Part shown: positions 35,109-47,856 of the stretch, one piece after another
Position numbering within the stretch: the stretch's first letter is position 1
Layout of the letters: the number at the start of each line of letters is the position of its first letter
NCBI GenBank assembly: GCA_000827265.1
Contig: KN834789.1
Location: 361,523 to 425,522 of the forward strand
Reading direction: 5' to 3'
Length of the DNA: 64,000 nucleotides
From: Collybiopsis luxurians FD-317 M1
Taxonomy: Eukaryota > Basidiomycota > Agaricomycetes > Agaricales > Omphalotaceae
Translations under genes and position numbers: made by a program
The notes under the pieces: model-generated
The model's database searches: none
What the model saw: only the letters and a program-made list of their open reading frames with translations
Told to the model about the DNA's origin: nothing

Positions 35109-35413
35109 CGACGTTGGCGGTTAATGATCAAGAAAGGGAGATATCTTCTCGCGATAATTCGCTCACTGTAAATTAGCACGTGGCACTTTCGCGACCCTGG
35201 CAGTGTCCTCGCCCATTGCATCGCCGCAGGAAGGTTCGGGATTTTCTCGATTGATAACTCTGGTTCATCATGTACAGGAACCGTGAAGAATTCTTTGAAA
35301 ATCCGTCTATTCTTCGGCCGGGAGTAAGGACCTATTCAAAATGCGTATATAATTTGGGTTGAATGAATCATTCATGGATTCATAACCAAGTTAACAGCGG
35401 CCTTCATCTCGGG

Positions 35414-35704
35414 TCAATCAATACTGGTTAGCCTGAGAATCGTATACCTTTTCTGCTGGGTCCGCCTATCCTCTCCAAACTCAGTTACTCGAACAGGAAG
35501 GTCCTTTCGCAATGCGGCTACGGCGTTGTCAAATGGTGTCAACTCATTTATCCCGATCGCATCTAGACTGCACGAATTTGGGTCGAAAAAAACCAGACGC
35601 GATGGTCGGAACGGTCTCTTTACCTCCCAAAGGCTATCTTTTCTTTGAGCTGTCCAATCCTTACGCAATTGGACAAGAGCCTTTATAGGCATCTCTTCAT
35701 CCAT
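35414..35704 (-). CDS. Small conserved hypothetical protein
   Basis: Unrecognised. ATG 35704 gives MDEEMPIKALVQLRKDWTAQ, then KDSLWEVKRPFRPSRLVFFD, SLDAIGINELTPFDNAVAAL and RKDLPVRVTEFGEDRRTQQK. The composition (basic, amphipathic) could fit a mitochondrial or ribosome-associated protein, but I cannot name it. The 3' end is uncertain: reading on gives YTILRLTSID and a stop at 35414, whereas a donor at 35447 (AAAAG|gtatac) could join to an acceptor near 35339 and end in RSLLPAEE with a stop at 35307. It diverges from the kinase-like gene by 79 bp, which supports the start. Confidence 0.5.
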   Translation of the reverse strand: MDEEMPIKALVQLRKDWTAQRKDSLWEVKRPFRPSRLVFFDPNSCSLDAIGINELTPFDNAVAALRKDLPVRVTEFGEDRRTQQKRYTILRLTSID

Positions 35705-35783
35705 GCTTGTTCCATCTTCGAGGCCCACCGTACACAGCTTAGAGTCTTTCGTGGTTTGCTTTTTCGTGGTCCTTTAGAGTTCT

Positions 35784-36966
35784 ATGTCCCCCAGGGTTTG
35801 GATTCCTGATATAACATCTTCCTCTCCTTCATCCGATTCCTCCTTTGACGAAGATGAAGTTAATTATCGTGTTAAACCGTACTGGCCCAAATATTCCACC
35901 ATTTTAAAGCGTCGTGGTTTTCGTCTTGATACTGTTCGCGACGTCAAGGATCACTATAAGCAGATTGGAGCACCTCGGAGTGCTTCGGAATGGCTAAGAG
36001 GACTGGATGATGATTCTCTTTGCCCCGACGCCGGTTTGGTGAGTACCCTACGTAGGTTGACTGGCAGCGCAAATATAGCTCACGCTTCTCCATAAAAGCC
36101 TGATAATCTTTTCCGAGCTACAAAGATTATAGATGGCTCAAAGATGATGGTTAAAGCCGTCCATCGAGAGAGTCGTGAACTCGATATTATCCGCTTCCTG
36201 TCCTCATCCGTGATGAGGAGGCAACCTATGAATCATTGCATTCGTAAGCTTGCTTCTCCCCTCGCTTTGTCTGTTCTTACTGCCCACTCCTTACTGCAGC
36301 TGTTCACGACTTAATTGACATTGCAGAGGATGGTGTAACTTTCATCGTTATGGAACAATGGTCTCCGCAGTTAGTTTTCAACGATGCTTCGTGTAGTCTA
36401 AGATTCTTTCTTGCCGCTATCAAACAATGTATTGAGGTACATGTATTCAAACATCTGTCCAGGTTTGAATATTATCACTCACGGATCCCATAGCATTGTC
36501 TTTTTATGCACCGACACCGCATAGCCCATCTCGACATTTCTCTACGGAATTTGCTAACCGACTATAAAGGGCATTATGCTTATATAGACTTTGAATTAAG
36601 TCGCCGATTCACAGATTCAAGCAGTCCTCGAATAAGTGGTCGGAGGGGGACGGAGCTACCTCCGGAATGCATGCCCGATGCTTTCTACGACCCCTATAAG
36701 GTTGACGTATGGGCTTTAGGAATTCTGATACTGCGAGCTTGTAAGGTATGCGAGTCTGAATCTCTCTGATCCTAGTTTTCTGATTTTACTTCTTAATCCA
36801 GCTTTCTGGATTTTGCATCCCCGAATTAGTAGAACTTGTCAAACCCATGTTGCACGAGAATCCCAGTCAGCGTCCGTCGTTGGAGACGATAATGCATGCG
36901 TTTAACCGTATGGTTTCTTCAATCCCCCCTCAAAAACTACATCTATTTCCTCCGTTCAATCATTGA
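35784..36966 (+). CDS. Protein kinase-like domain protein (possible pseudokinase)
   Basis: Kinase-like protein of a type common in basidiomycetes, about 310 residues. The N-terminus is acidic and Ser-rich (MSPRVWIPDITSSSPSSDSS). The kinase fold is recognisable from MMVKAVHRESRELDIIRF (candidate ATP lysine and helix-C glutamate), FIVMEQW hinge, HRIAHLDISLRNLL catalytic loop (HxDxxxxN kept), then YIDFELSRRF, where DFG is replaced by DFE. GTELPPECMPDAFYDPYKVD resembles the activation/APE region and DVWALGILILRA is subdomain IX. No glycine-rich loop is visible. The protein ends soon after PSQRPSLETIM, the normal kinase end. About five introns. Catalytic activity is doubtful. Confidence 0.72.
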
Positions 36967-37249
36967 CTTTCACGAACGCTATGCTCTTTACTGCGTTTCA
37001 TCCGAGAAGATTCCACCCTAGACATTAGTTTGTGTAATTTATTCTACATTTCTTTAACCTCTTTCAATCCATATTTTTCTTTAAGTATTTCTTATATGCT
37101 CAATATCCTATATGCTCGTAACTTATCTTTCCGACTTCAACTTTTGCGTACGCGCAGCTCCGAGCGCCTATTTCACGTGATGGGAAATATCACCAGCCTG
37201 CGCTTCTGTGCCTGCGGCGGCGTTCGCTGTACATTTACCTCCACCAGAT

Positions 37250-37802
37250 ATGGCTGCAGGACTGAAGAGTAAGAAGAGTGAAGTTCCCTTCTAATTATCA
37301 TGCTGAACTCACGCACGCGTAGCTGTCATTCTTCTTTCTGTCGTTCTTGCAGTGGGATTTCTGTTGATTATATTGTCCTGTGCCCTTTGGTCCAATTGGC
37401 TACCATTACTTGTTGGTGCGTTCGAATATCTTCCCCTCTCGGGAATATAGTCACCTGAACACACCCCTTAGCTATCACCTTTGTCATTGCTCCTCTACCT
37501 AATGCTTTATTTTCTCATTGCGGCTCCGACGACTTTTCTGGTAGTTATGAGCCAACGGGCGCAGTGGATCTGGGCCGTTTCCTCACATCTCTAATTGTTG
37601 TTACTGGATTCGCTTTCCCAATTGTCCTGACACACTCCGGAGTTATTAACACGAGTGCTTGTGTGATGTCTATAGTCGGTGGGGGGTACGTTGTCACCAA
37701 TCTCGTTTCCGAATGCACGCTAAATTAGGCAACAGATTGGTTTATGGCACAATCCTGGCCTATTCTCAGGCATTCAAGCAAGACGAGTCTGAATTTGACT
37801 GA
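37250..37802 (+). CDS. VPS55: Vacuolar protein sorting protein VPS55 (OB-RGRP family)
   Basis: Small endosomal four-helix membrane protein acting in late endosome to vacuole transport; in yeast it forms a complex with Vps68. The first exon encodes only MAAGLK plus one base. Splicing to the next exon gives TVILLSVVLAVGFLLIILSC, then ALWSNWLPLLVAITFVIAPL, PNALFSHCGSDD, AVDLGRFLTSLIVVTGFAFP and IVLTHSGVINTSACVMSIVG, ending KQDESEFD. All four membrane segments are present and the length (about 135 residues) fits. Three short introns. Its stop lies 141 bp from the stop of the convergent TRS120 gene. Confidence 0.92.
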
Positions 37803-37943
37803 GCAATTGATTTTTTTATGTTGTTATTCCAAACAGCGGAATTACGGTGTACTATGTTTGTGTGTGTGTAGCCATCGATTCTACCTACGAAAAAGAGCTA
37901 TATAGCCTGGCCAAGTTAAAACCATTGAAAGTGGCTGGATCAC

Positions 37944-40900
37944 TCAAGTTTTCGCATCAACTACGGCGATCAGACGCGCGGAACCTGTTCCTGTTGAATT
38001 TCCACCGTCCAATACTCTCGCGGAAGCAAGAACCTCGAATCGACCGTGGCAGAGGAAGCAGATGGCGACCTCGACGACGCGGCTTGCCTTAGCATCTAAT
38101 CTGCCGACAGGGATGTCGCAGAGGACCCCATCAAAGATGACATGCTCCTGCGGCTGGATGTCCACGTCCACAGTAAAAACAAGTGGATAGCCTGCTCAAA
38201 ATAGTCAGACCTTGTTTGCAAATCTACCTTTGAGGCAAACTCACTAGTGAGATTGGTAACTTGAATACGAATGTAGCACAATTCGCTAGAGGGTGGCTGA
38301 TATTTTCCGGCTCTCTCTTCTACAGGGGCGGAATCTTGCGATCTTACAAGAGATAGCGAAACGCTGGCTTTCTCGGTCCGCAAAGTCTCCAGCATTGTTA
38401 ATGTAAATCTTTGCTGTCGAAGAGAAAGATCGCCATATCTCGTTCCTCCAGCCTTGTTAAAAGAATAGTAAGATTAGGTCATACTCTTCACTGCAATGCA
38501 CTATACCTCGCGCCACTGACATCGTAGACATTTGAAAAGCTCTTCGCGATACCAGAATAGCTCGCGTTGCATCTTTTGCTCTGCATCAGATAGTTTTGTT
38601 TTATCAACGACGAACTGTCGGTCAGAAAGAGTGGGTATTGGCTGTGAAACATGCTCATCCGATAGAAGGAATTTTTTCAGCGGAAGAACAAGTCTGAAAA
38701 TACTTAGGAAGGCATCAAAAGTGATCACAATCACAAGCTTACCTTGATGTTGAGCCAGGAGGGACATTAACCACAGCCTCTCCCCAAGGAACACCTGTTA
38801 TTGCGTGAGGGTCAACAAATTAGAGACGAAACTCTATCAATCACCTTCCTGCACACGTTCTATTGACACTTCGAAAGGAGTACCGTATGTATTTTTCACA
38901 TCTATAGAGAACAGACACCATGCTCCCTGGTCATCGACGAAAAGGTTTGAATTACGAGTAGCATGCTTGGTGTCGAGGTCCACAGGATAAGAAGGATACG
39001 GTAATATGTCCATTCCATGAGACTCGAGCATACGATAGACTGTAACCATCAGGGGATATGACAGCTGTCGAGTGTGAAAGACCGAACTTTTCTCAATGTC
39101 GGGAGAATTACGATGAATGTAGGAATAGGATGCATGGATTGTGCCTTCCGTACTACAGAACTCATTAGCGGGCTGCCTGCTACGAGACTCGAATGTGAGC
39201 CGATTGACTTACCAGCCAACCTTTCCGTAACAATTGATCGTCAGAGTCACTTTTCTTCCTGGACCAATGGCTACAGAATCATTTTTGTTCCAGGAAAATA
39301 CAGGTCTGTGGATTAATGCATACTCCGTTTCGTACGTCTCGAAAACGGAAAGTTCGCCCTCTGCCAGAGCTTGTTGTGCCGGAGCAATCGTGGAATCGTC
39401 GAACGCAAGGCGGACAAAATCAATTGGGAGCGGCGATATGTTCTCAAACGTTATGCGAATCGAGGACCTAAACGTAGTTAAATGAGTCCCCATTTATGTA
39501 AGTTGGTAGGTCACCTACATTTCACCATCGTAAAGCATGAGGGCTCCATGTGTTGCTGTGGTGCGCCGTATCCGCAGGAGTGGCTGCTCGGGTACTACCT
39601 TACATTCCAAGAACGACATCGCTTTTGACGTTCTGGAAGATTCGTTGCCCGATAGCTTGCCTTTCTTTTCCCAAGGAAAATTTTCAAGGCCAGAGTACTT
39701 GAAGCGGCCGGCATCACAAAGAGCTGCGCTACGCTGGCGAGCAATTCGTTCCTCCTCTTCTTCCGTCGCTAAAGGAAGTATAAATTCACGAGAGACGCCG
39801 CCGGGAGCCTGTACACCGCAGCCTCGAATAATTAAATTGCCCGTACTCAATGCCTTTCCAGAAAGTACGACTCGATGATAAGAACGTGCAGGTACGACAA
39901 GGGGAATCGGCGGGGATTCGAAGGGAACTCCAGAAGTACTTAGTGATAGTGATTGTAATTCCAAATCGAAGACATAGGGGTTTTGAACGATGAGGATGAA
40001 TTCCAATGTTTCGCCTTGAACGACCAGCGGTTTTCCCTATGTAACGTAAGGCGGAAATTGACAGCGATCAGACGAGCGTACGAACCTGTGATGTATTTAT
40101 TCTCCTTGGGTTGTAGAGGAATGGGTCTGTACCACCGGTGAGAATCGCATTGGAGTCGGACGACCTTGGTTCAAGAACCGACATGGGCTTCTCGACAGGT
40201 AGTCGGATAAAGGGTAGACTGAGGAGTTGTTAGTAACCTGAGCCTCTGCCAAAAGACAAAACTTACGGTGCCAATGCTATGCTCACGACCGGTCTTCCTG
40301 ACCAATACTCGACTGCCTTTATTGCACCTCTCCGCCGTGCAGTTTGCATTGCGCGCGCGGCCGTGGAATAGAGATGGTATTGATCTCCCGGTTCCAAAAA
40401 TTCTTGCAAGGTCTTTAAGGATGATAGAGCATATTGCGCAACAGCCAGGAAATCTGAGAGGAAACTTCAGGAATTTTTATGAATGGAAAATTACCGCTGC
40501 CCACCTGGTAAAGCTTCGGCAACTGCCACTGATTCTCGTACCACGCCTATCTGAAGTTCGGGCCAGCCAAAAGGTTCCCGATATACATCAGAGTCATTAT
40601 CCACATCAGTCTGGCTGGTTAGCTGACTATTGGGTTCGATTAGTTGTATGGCATCCAGATTGACGCCGAGCACTTTGCAAATTTGCTTGAGGAGTCGCAA
40701 AATGCTCTCGTTACCATCTGAGCTTTCGTTCAGCCTGATACCGACGTTTCCCTTATTCCCAAACGATCGCATATTAGTATGGGCATCCTCCTCACGTCCG
40801 CATACGATCAGATCAAGGATGCATCCTAAGACTTCTCGGAGGATGTACGACTCCTTCCGACGATAACCCAGACATGAGTACGTGCTCGCGACAGCTTCAA

Positions 40901-42511
40901 GAACACTGATACGTTCACGAGGACCTAAATGTAATAACCAAGGCCCGTGGACCTGTGCGAGGAGAGATGAAATGGTTGATCGAGATATACTGGACAAGGA
41001 ACTTAGGCGCTCCAAATTCGCCCAGGAAGTACTTTCACTATGACTGAGGGTCGGTGGAAGGTAGGGTGTTGGTCCAGGTTGTAACATAGTTGTAAATGCC
41101 AATGGACCCCATCCTTTGGCAGACCATATTGCAAATAGTAGTGCAGTATGCCGTAGTACGCAACAGCAATATAGATATGAGAGGAACGGGTAGTGCTCGG
41201 CTTCGGAAGGGGGAACTCTAAAGTATAGAGTGGATGCTTGTACAAGTTTATCGGCTACGTCTGCCCAAGGCTCTCGGCCTGCACTGGTCGAAGTTTGCTA
41301 AAAAGTCTGTTGATTGCTATTCAATCACTTGAGGAAGAGCTGACGAACCAGACCGTGCCCTGCAGACCATGCATCGAGAACAGGAATGGTAGCCATCCCT
41401 TCTAGGGCGGAAGCATTCCATATCGAGTCCAGAGGCGATTTTAGCTGCTGAAGTGCTTCTGCGTACCTGCCGAATTTGTTGACGTGAAATGAAATAATAC
41501 AAACTTCAAAAATCCTAACCATATTATCGCATCTTCTGTTCTGCCTGACAGTAGAAAAAAGTCTGCCATGAGCTTGAACAGTCTACCGTGGGACGACGTC
41601 GCGCCGATACCACTTAAACGCTTCCGGACAGTAGGTACACCCAACGATGAGTTCCGTTTCATAGCTGGGGCTACCTTAGATAGCGCCGATTTAGAGATCT
41701 CGGGCTGACTATTATGTGACGGGAGTGGTGGAAGTGTATCTTTGTTGTCTAATGAAGGTGGTAGATCTGTTAGAGCTGGGAGGGTAGGGAATACAGACGC
41801 GTTCAAATACTCGTTGCCAAGAGGACTTTCTAATCTTTGGATCTGCCAATCAGACGATTACTCCGGAGATAGTATTAGCGTATAAATGTCTGGAAACTTA
41901 CTAGAACTCCGAATTCGCCAAATATAGTAGAGCATATTTCGCCCAAGAGCGTTCCGATATGAAGCTTTCTGTTCCCCATCATCTCGGGAAAAACTACGAG
42001 CTCCGGATGTTGGTCACTGGACGATATGGCTACAGAGGCTCCTTCTTCAAAGACAAAACATTTTTTCTCCAGTGGATAGAATCCGGAAGCAGGAAACATG
42101 TCAGTGACAGTGTCATCGAACTGGGCGAGGATATTTGGAAGAATCTGGGGGCTAGAGCATGTAGTGACTCCAATGATTGCAAGAGGAAAGTGAGAAGGCC
42201 GTATCAAGGCTAAAGGTTGGTGTGAATGGGGAGGCGGATGAGAGGGAAAACTGAGATGAAGGTATCCAGTGGAAAGAGGTTTTGGCTGGAAGCGCGCTAG
42301 TTCATGGTTTATACGAGAACAGTTTGTAGAAGATTGCAAATCACGTACCTCTCTCGTCTCTATTGCCTTCTACGGCGATGTCTGCGAGCCTGATAGCGTC
42401 AAAGCTGCGAATCTCGGACGCATATTTCTCGAATGTTTGGTGAGAAATCGTTCCGATGGGGACCAGCAATATACGGATTTGGGCGAGGCTGGAAAAGACG
42501 TGAGTGTCCAT
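37944..42511 (-). CDS. TRS120: TRAPP II complex subunit TRS120 (TRAPPC9)
   Basis: Large subunit of TRAPP II, the exchange factor for Rab GTPases at the trans-Golgi/endosome. The start MDTHVFSSLAQIRILLVPIG and QTFEKYASEIRSFDAIRLAD are typical of the fungal N-terminus, followed by PLSTGYLHLSFPSHPPPHSH. The middle contains helical repeats (KRLSGIGATSSHGRLFKLMA, ADFFLLSGRTEDAIIW, YAEALQQLKSPLDSIWNASA). The C-terminal half holds beta-rich, Ig-like segments (GALMLYDGEM, VTLTINCYGKVG, DVDIQPQEHVIFDG) and ends SARLIAVVDAKT. Roughly 1,300 residues with many short introns. It diverges from the NSRP1-like gene with 90 bp between ATGs. Confidence 0.9.
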
Positions 42512-42601
42512 CGGACGACGAGTCCAAAGTTTCAGCAGACTTGAGAGTGTTGTCTGCAGATGATGGTGGTATTAAATCAAAGAAAATTACCGCTTTAGGT
42601 A

Positions 42602-43836
42602 ATGTCCAAGCTTTCCTTCTCCCTCAACAAACCTAAGACCACTGCCCCAGCCCCTTCTTCTTTTAAGCAACCTCCGGCTTTTGCTGCCTTTAACGATGAT
42701 GAACCAGTTGACGCCGCGCCAACAGCAAGCTCTTCTCGAGGGAATGTCGCCGCGAACAAACAGATGCTTGCTCAGAATGTTCTCACTTCGAAGAAGTTGA
42801 AACAGCAGATGGAAGCAGAGAAAAAGGTTGACGCTACGGTATATGAGTATGATGAGATTTGGGATAAGATGCAGCTAGCGAAATTGCAACAGAAGGAGGC
42901 AAAGGAAGCGGAATCGCAAAAGCGAAAGGTATGTATATCTTCTTCAGGTCATCTTTTTTTCTAATTATCTCTCCTTCTCTCAGCCAAAGTATATTCATGG
43001 ACTGCTTAGCACAGCTGCTACACGAAAATTGGATCATTTACGGGCGGAAGAGAAAATGATGCAGCGGGAAAGGGAAAGGGAAGGAGACGAATTTGCAGAT
43101 AAAGAGTCGTTTGTCACTCAGGCGTACAAGGACCAGATGGCCGAAGTTCGAAAGGCGGAGGAGGAAGAAAGACAGCGCGAAGGTGTGCAACAGTTTCCAT
43201 CTGTCTTACAGCTGCTGATTTCACCCCCTAGAGCTTAGAAAGAAACAGGATGGAGGTTCCGGAATGGCTCATTTTTACAAGAAACTATTGGAAGAATCTG
43301 AACAGACACATGAAGCTACAGTAGCAGCTACGCAGAAACCCACTATTGGTCCTCAAGGAATGCCAAACATGACCATCACAAAACCGCCCGACTTTACGCC
43401 AATGTCTGACTTGGAGCGTGCTCGGATAGCCCGGGCGGAAGGAAAAGAGGTCGAGCTAAACGATGATAATCAGATTATCGACAAGCGCGAACTCTTAGCC
43501 GGTGGTCTGAACTTGTCCGGCATCAACACTCGGAATCTCCAAAAGCGGACTGCTGATCAGCTCGCTGCAACCGACGCGGAAGCTGTTCAAGCTTACAGGG
43601 CTGTAGGAACCGCTGCCAGTAGGAGAGAAATAAATGAGAGGAGGCAACGTGAGATTGAGCGGCAAATGGAAGAAGAGGAAGAACGTACTAGGAGGGAGCG
43701 GGAAAGAGAAGAACACGAGATTACACGGAGGATGATAGCCAAAAGGAACACTGAGGAGGATGTTGAAAATGCTCGTGCCCGGTATCTGGAGCGGAAACGA
43801 CGGAAGCTAGAAGAAACTCAGGATGCAGGCGAGTAA
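42602..43836 (+). CDS. NSRP1-like (CCDC55) nuclear speckle splicing regulatory protein
   Basis: Coiled-coil protein of the NSRP1/CCDC55 family, which associates with splicing factors. It starts MSKLSFSLNKPKTTAPAPSS. The conserved region reads ATVYEYDEIWDKMQLAKLQQ, then PKYIHGLLSTAATRKLDHLR, EEKMMQREREREGDEFADKE, SFVTQAYKDQMAEVRKAEEE and SGMAHFYKKLLEESEQTHEA, the signature of the NSRP1 N-terminal domain. The C-terminal part is highly charged and helical and ends RKRRKLEETQDAGE. Two or three introns; the one after RQRE (43181-43230 region) removes an in-frame stop. Length about 375 residues. Confidence 0.85.
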
Positions 43837-43966
43837 ATAACATGAATTACGATTTGGGTTTTGCGCGTAGCATATATACATACACTATCTATACATGCAA
43901 GAGATGGAAATAAGTTACAGTGGCTGACATGCAGAGAACAGAATGTAGTCTACGAAGCGAAAAATA

Positions 43967-46900
43967 TCAACCCCGTCTTCTTGACCCTCTAGTCGTGTAG
44001 ACGTTCCGAGTATCAGCAAGAGGCACTTGGGGTGGTTGTGGAGCTTTCCCGGTTCTTTTCTTGAGAGATGGTATTGAGGGCTGTCGGCTGTGTGTTGGTC
44101 GAATGGCGGTGGCAGGAAGGGTTGATGAGGAGCTGGAGGATGAAGACATCAACGAGTTCACAGTCGGAACTTCCGGCTCACTGGGAACTGGTGACCGGGA
44201 CCGCGTAGGAGCAGGAGCAGGCTCCGGTTCCACATCCATAGCCTCAGGGTCTCCAGCCAAGTCGCCGTTCTCAGCCGGAAGGGGTAAATGCTCCGCCAAA
44301 AACGTCTCGCTTGCGACAACAGATATATTCTGTTGTCTCCATGCTCCGAGAAGTGTTTGGCGGTCCTGCGTCCGTTCCCATTCGTCGACATATTGCCAAG
44401 TGCGCTTACGAGGTGTAGATCCCGTCGGCATGTCATCCTTAGTGCCTTGTTCTAAAAGCGCCACTGTGGCTTTCTGAGCAATTGATAGCTGAGATCTGCT
44501 TGTTGTTTGGTACATAGCTGTCAGATCTGCCAAGGCAAGACCCTGACAAACGGAGATGTCGGTAAGCGAATCTAGCAAATAATGAGGAAAGGGACACACG
44601 TCGGCTATTGTGTGGTCGGTAAAATTCTCGACATTTTCCGAAAGAGATCCCAGATCGCGGTTCAGGGAATCGTAATGGGATCGAAGATCATCGTTTAGAC
44701 GGGCAGTGTCGTCGAGTCTTGCTCTTTTTGCTCGTGAGTATCGGATGAACGCTAGATATCAAAATTGAGGTCCGGGAAAACCTGGACGCCAGTGAAAAAT
44801 AACACTCACCATCATTTGAAGAGTCGCTCAATTGGGAGGTTTGGTGTCGAATTTCGGTCGAGAAGCCTTGAACGGACTCAGTCATCACTTTTTCGCTCTC
44901 TCGTGTGCGGCTGTGTGTTGAAGTCTTCGCGTCCCTCAACGCCTGTGGAATAGTATGAGAGCAAGAACTCGAAAGAATCATTATAGGATACCTTTAGGGA
45001 ATTATCCTTCGTTTTCTTCGCATCGGAGCTGGCCTGCTCAGAGAAAGTGGTTACCGAAGCCCTTTCCTGCTCCAAAGACTCAACCATTTGCCCATGTTGA
45101 CAATCGAGGGCCTGCATCCCATCTTCGGCAGCGTGATTGTCTTCCTGTATTGAAGCTATGGCTCCCCGAAGTCCCCGATCCTGCTCATTGACAAAATTAA
45201 CTAGCAATCCTGAAACCTTCTGCAACAAATCGTCCTTGGCCTTGTTTGATTCGATCTTCTGCTTCTCAACTAGTGCCATTAGCACACGATTTTGCTCCCG
45301 GAGCCTTCCAACTTCGTCATCGGTCGAACGATGAACAAGAGCGTTGGCCTTGAGGAGAGCATCTTGCTCTCGTTGAAAGAACTTGGCTGTCTCCTGTAGG
45401 ACGTGTTCCAGGATGCCGTGGATACCTTTGACTGCGGTATGAGCCTCAGAAAAGGCTTGCGAAGACACGCGATCCAGTTCTTCATGTGTATGCTTGCAAG
45501 TCTTTTGTAGACTCTCAGACCACAGCTCGAACCCTGTGTCGAAAGTTTCATAGGTATCTTTGAGTAAAGCTTCTAGGGAAGTCATCGCCGAAGTTTCGAT
45601 CCCGTCGCAACTTCGCATGGCTTGCAAAGTAGCTTGGACGTTTCCAAGCTGCTCGGTGACACGGCTCGAATAGCTTTCCAGGTTCTTCTTCTCCTTGGCC
45701 TTGAATGATTCAGCGCTTTCCTGTAGCTGAAGAATATATTGGCCTGATGAGCCAATAAAATCATCCAGAGAACTCGTGAGCGACTTTGAAGCGGTGGACA
45801 ATGCCTGGGTATACTTGACAACGGCCTTCGAGTTTGAACCCAACACGGAAGACTTGCGCTCTATAAATGGAAAGTCAGAAAAAACCAAAAGGATAAAAGA
45901 AGTAATTGAACTAACCAAGTTTCTCGAAGAGTCCAGACACATCGTGAACGCTCTCTTGAACCACACTTTTTAGCCCGATAGCCACAGAGTCCAGTTCGCT
46001 TTCCGTCTTCTGGTGAGCCCGACGGACCACGACTTCCTCTTCCAAAGCAACCTTGACCCCCTTCAGCTCTTTTTCCTTTCCAGTCAGCTGCACTTCCGTG
46101 GTATCCAGACGCTGTTGAGTGTCCTTGAGCTCTGATTCGCGCTTCATCAAAAGTCCTATGCTCTGCTCAAACTCTTCCCGGACAACCCTCATCTGTTTCT
46201 CGATAATCTCCACCTGTTTCTTGGCTTCCGCAATTTCAGTCTCTCTCAACTCTCGCTCCGAGTCAATCTGCGCCCAACGTTCTTCCGAGAAGAATATACC
46301 ATTCTTTTCTCGAGCAGCGAGGACATCTGCCTTGAGCCGCTCGATTTCCGCAATGTACTCCTTGAGAAGAGAGTTTCGGGTCATACGCTGATTGATTTCG
46401 GGCTTATTACGGATGGATCTTGCGCTCATGGCATAATCCAAGGTTGAAAGGGTTTCTTCTAAATTGGAACGAGCGGGGGAGATAGTGGCGATGATGGAGG
46501 TTTTGGTACGACCTCCGAGAGAGTCCTGGAGGATACGAGTTAACTTGGATTCCCTGCAAAGTGAATAAGAACAAGCTAAATAAAGGAAGAAGGGATACCA
46601 ACCGATATGGAACATGCTGAGCCTTATCTACCAGAGCATTGATGACTCTTCCGAGGGTCAGTAGACTCTGGTTTATCATGCCGGCCTCCCTAGCCCTTTT
46701 GTTCTCCGCGCCTGACCTTCCAATATTTTCAGAACCAGCCAGATCCACCATATTCAACTTTCCAATCCTCAGCAGATCCTCCCCTACTACGCCGGGCTCC
46801 TTGGTATGCACAGTGAGTGAGAAGATGGAATGGGAACGACTAGAATGGTCGTTGAATTTCGTGGCCGCGATCTGCCGTCTTTCACTGCCTTTGGTTAAGA

Positions 46901-47799
46901 GCGCCAAGGCGTCGGCCGAGCTCTTTACCGGGATGTCCTCAATGCCCTGGATAATAACGCCACGTTTACTGGCGTCGTCAAAGATTTTGATATTGGAGCT
47001 TCCATTCTTTGCAGCATCTTTCGAGGCCAGACCCATCGGCTGAGTATTTCCGATAGGTGCAGCGAGATCGTTGGCGAGTAAATCGCGAAGTTCCTCGTTG
47101 TAGAGTTCTATGTAGGATACGCGAACACTAAAGTCAACTCCAGACTGTTCCAGCTGGTGAAAGAGACGGAAAAGAACTCGAGGAATCATTCCTGCATGGG
47201 AAGAGGGATTGCCCATTGGCGTTGGAGCAAGGTCGCCTTGCATTGTATAACTACGGAGGGAGTTGGAAAAAGGCGGTCAGAAAAGGGGATGACATGACCT
47301 ACGTTTTACCCGTTCCAGTCTGGCCATACGCGAATAGGGTACAGTTGTAACCCTCCAGGACTTGTTCCAGCATAGGACCAACGACATCGTGGTAAATCAT
47401 TGCTTGATCTGCTTCTGGGCCATATACCAAATCGAAAGGATACGTTCGAACAGGAGGAAGTTGGACGAGTCCAAGAGTAGAAATCGGTGCCGATGTCTCG
47501 ATAGAAACTTGGTTACTCCTTGCCCCATTAGAGTTGACAATTATGGGCGAGTTGTCCTGAACTTCACGTTCTGAACGACGCCTACAGCGAATGACGACTT
47601 GAATGTTGGTATCTGGCTCATCTGAATGTTTCAGAGGTCTAGCTGGGACTGGTATAGTTGTTGGCTCGGGCTGTTCGTCGCCAGAACGCGTTGAAGAAGC
47701 GGACTTTGACATAACGGAGCGGGATCTTTGGGGCTGAGAAGGGGGGATTGCTAAAGAGGAATTGGGTTTTGCGCGAGACGGGGGACGGCGAGTATTCAT
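43967..47799 (-). CDS. Kinesin-5 (BimC/Eg5 family) spindle motor
   Basis: Plus-end-directed homotetrameric motor that separates spindle poles. Motor domain: [19 protein letters not shown], nucleotide-binding [25 protein letters not shown], switch [20 protein letters not shown], switch [17 protein letters not shown] region (read as [17 protein letters not shown]), and [19 protein letters not shown]. The neck reads [14 protein letters not shown] long coiled-coil stalk follows, and the tail carries a BimC box, [18 protein letters not shown], the target of mitotic CDK. The C-terminus is Ser/Pro-rich and ends [13 protein letters not shown]. About 1,200 residues, few introns. It is divergent from ELF1 across 147 bp that hold a TTTGGCGCCAAA palindrome and a CACGTG box. 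Confidence 0.95.
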
Positions 47800-47844
47800 C
47801 GTTGAATAAAATTCAACGAAAAGGTCGAAAGTCAAGTCGATAAA

Positions 47845-47856
47845 TTTGGCGCCAAA
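47845..47856. promoter_or_regulatory. TTTGGCGCCAAA palindrome between kinesin-5 and ELF1
   Basis: Perfect 12-base palindrome 46 bases upstream of the kinesin-5 ATG. The sequence equals the animal/plant E2F consensus. Basidiomycetes are generally thought to use SBF/MBF rather than E2F, so the factor is unknown. A CACGTG E-box lies 15 bases further at 47872-47877. Confidence 0.4.
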
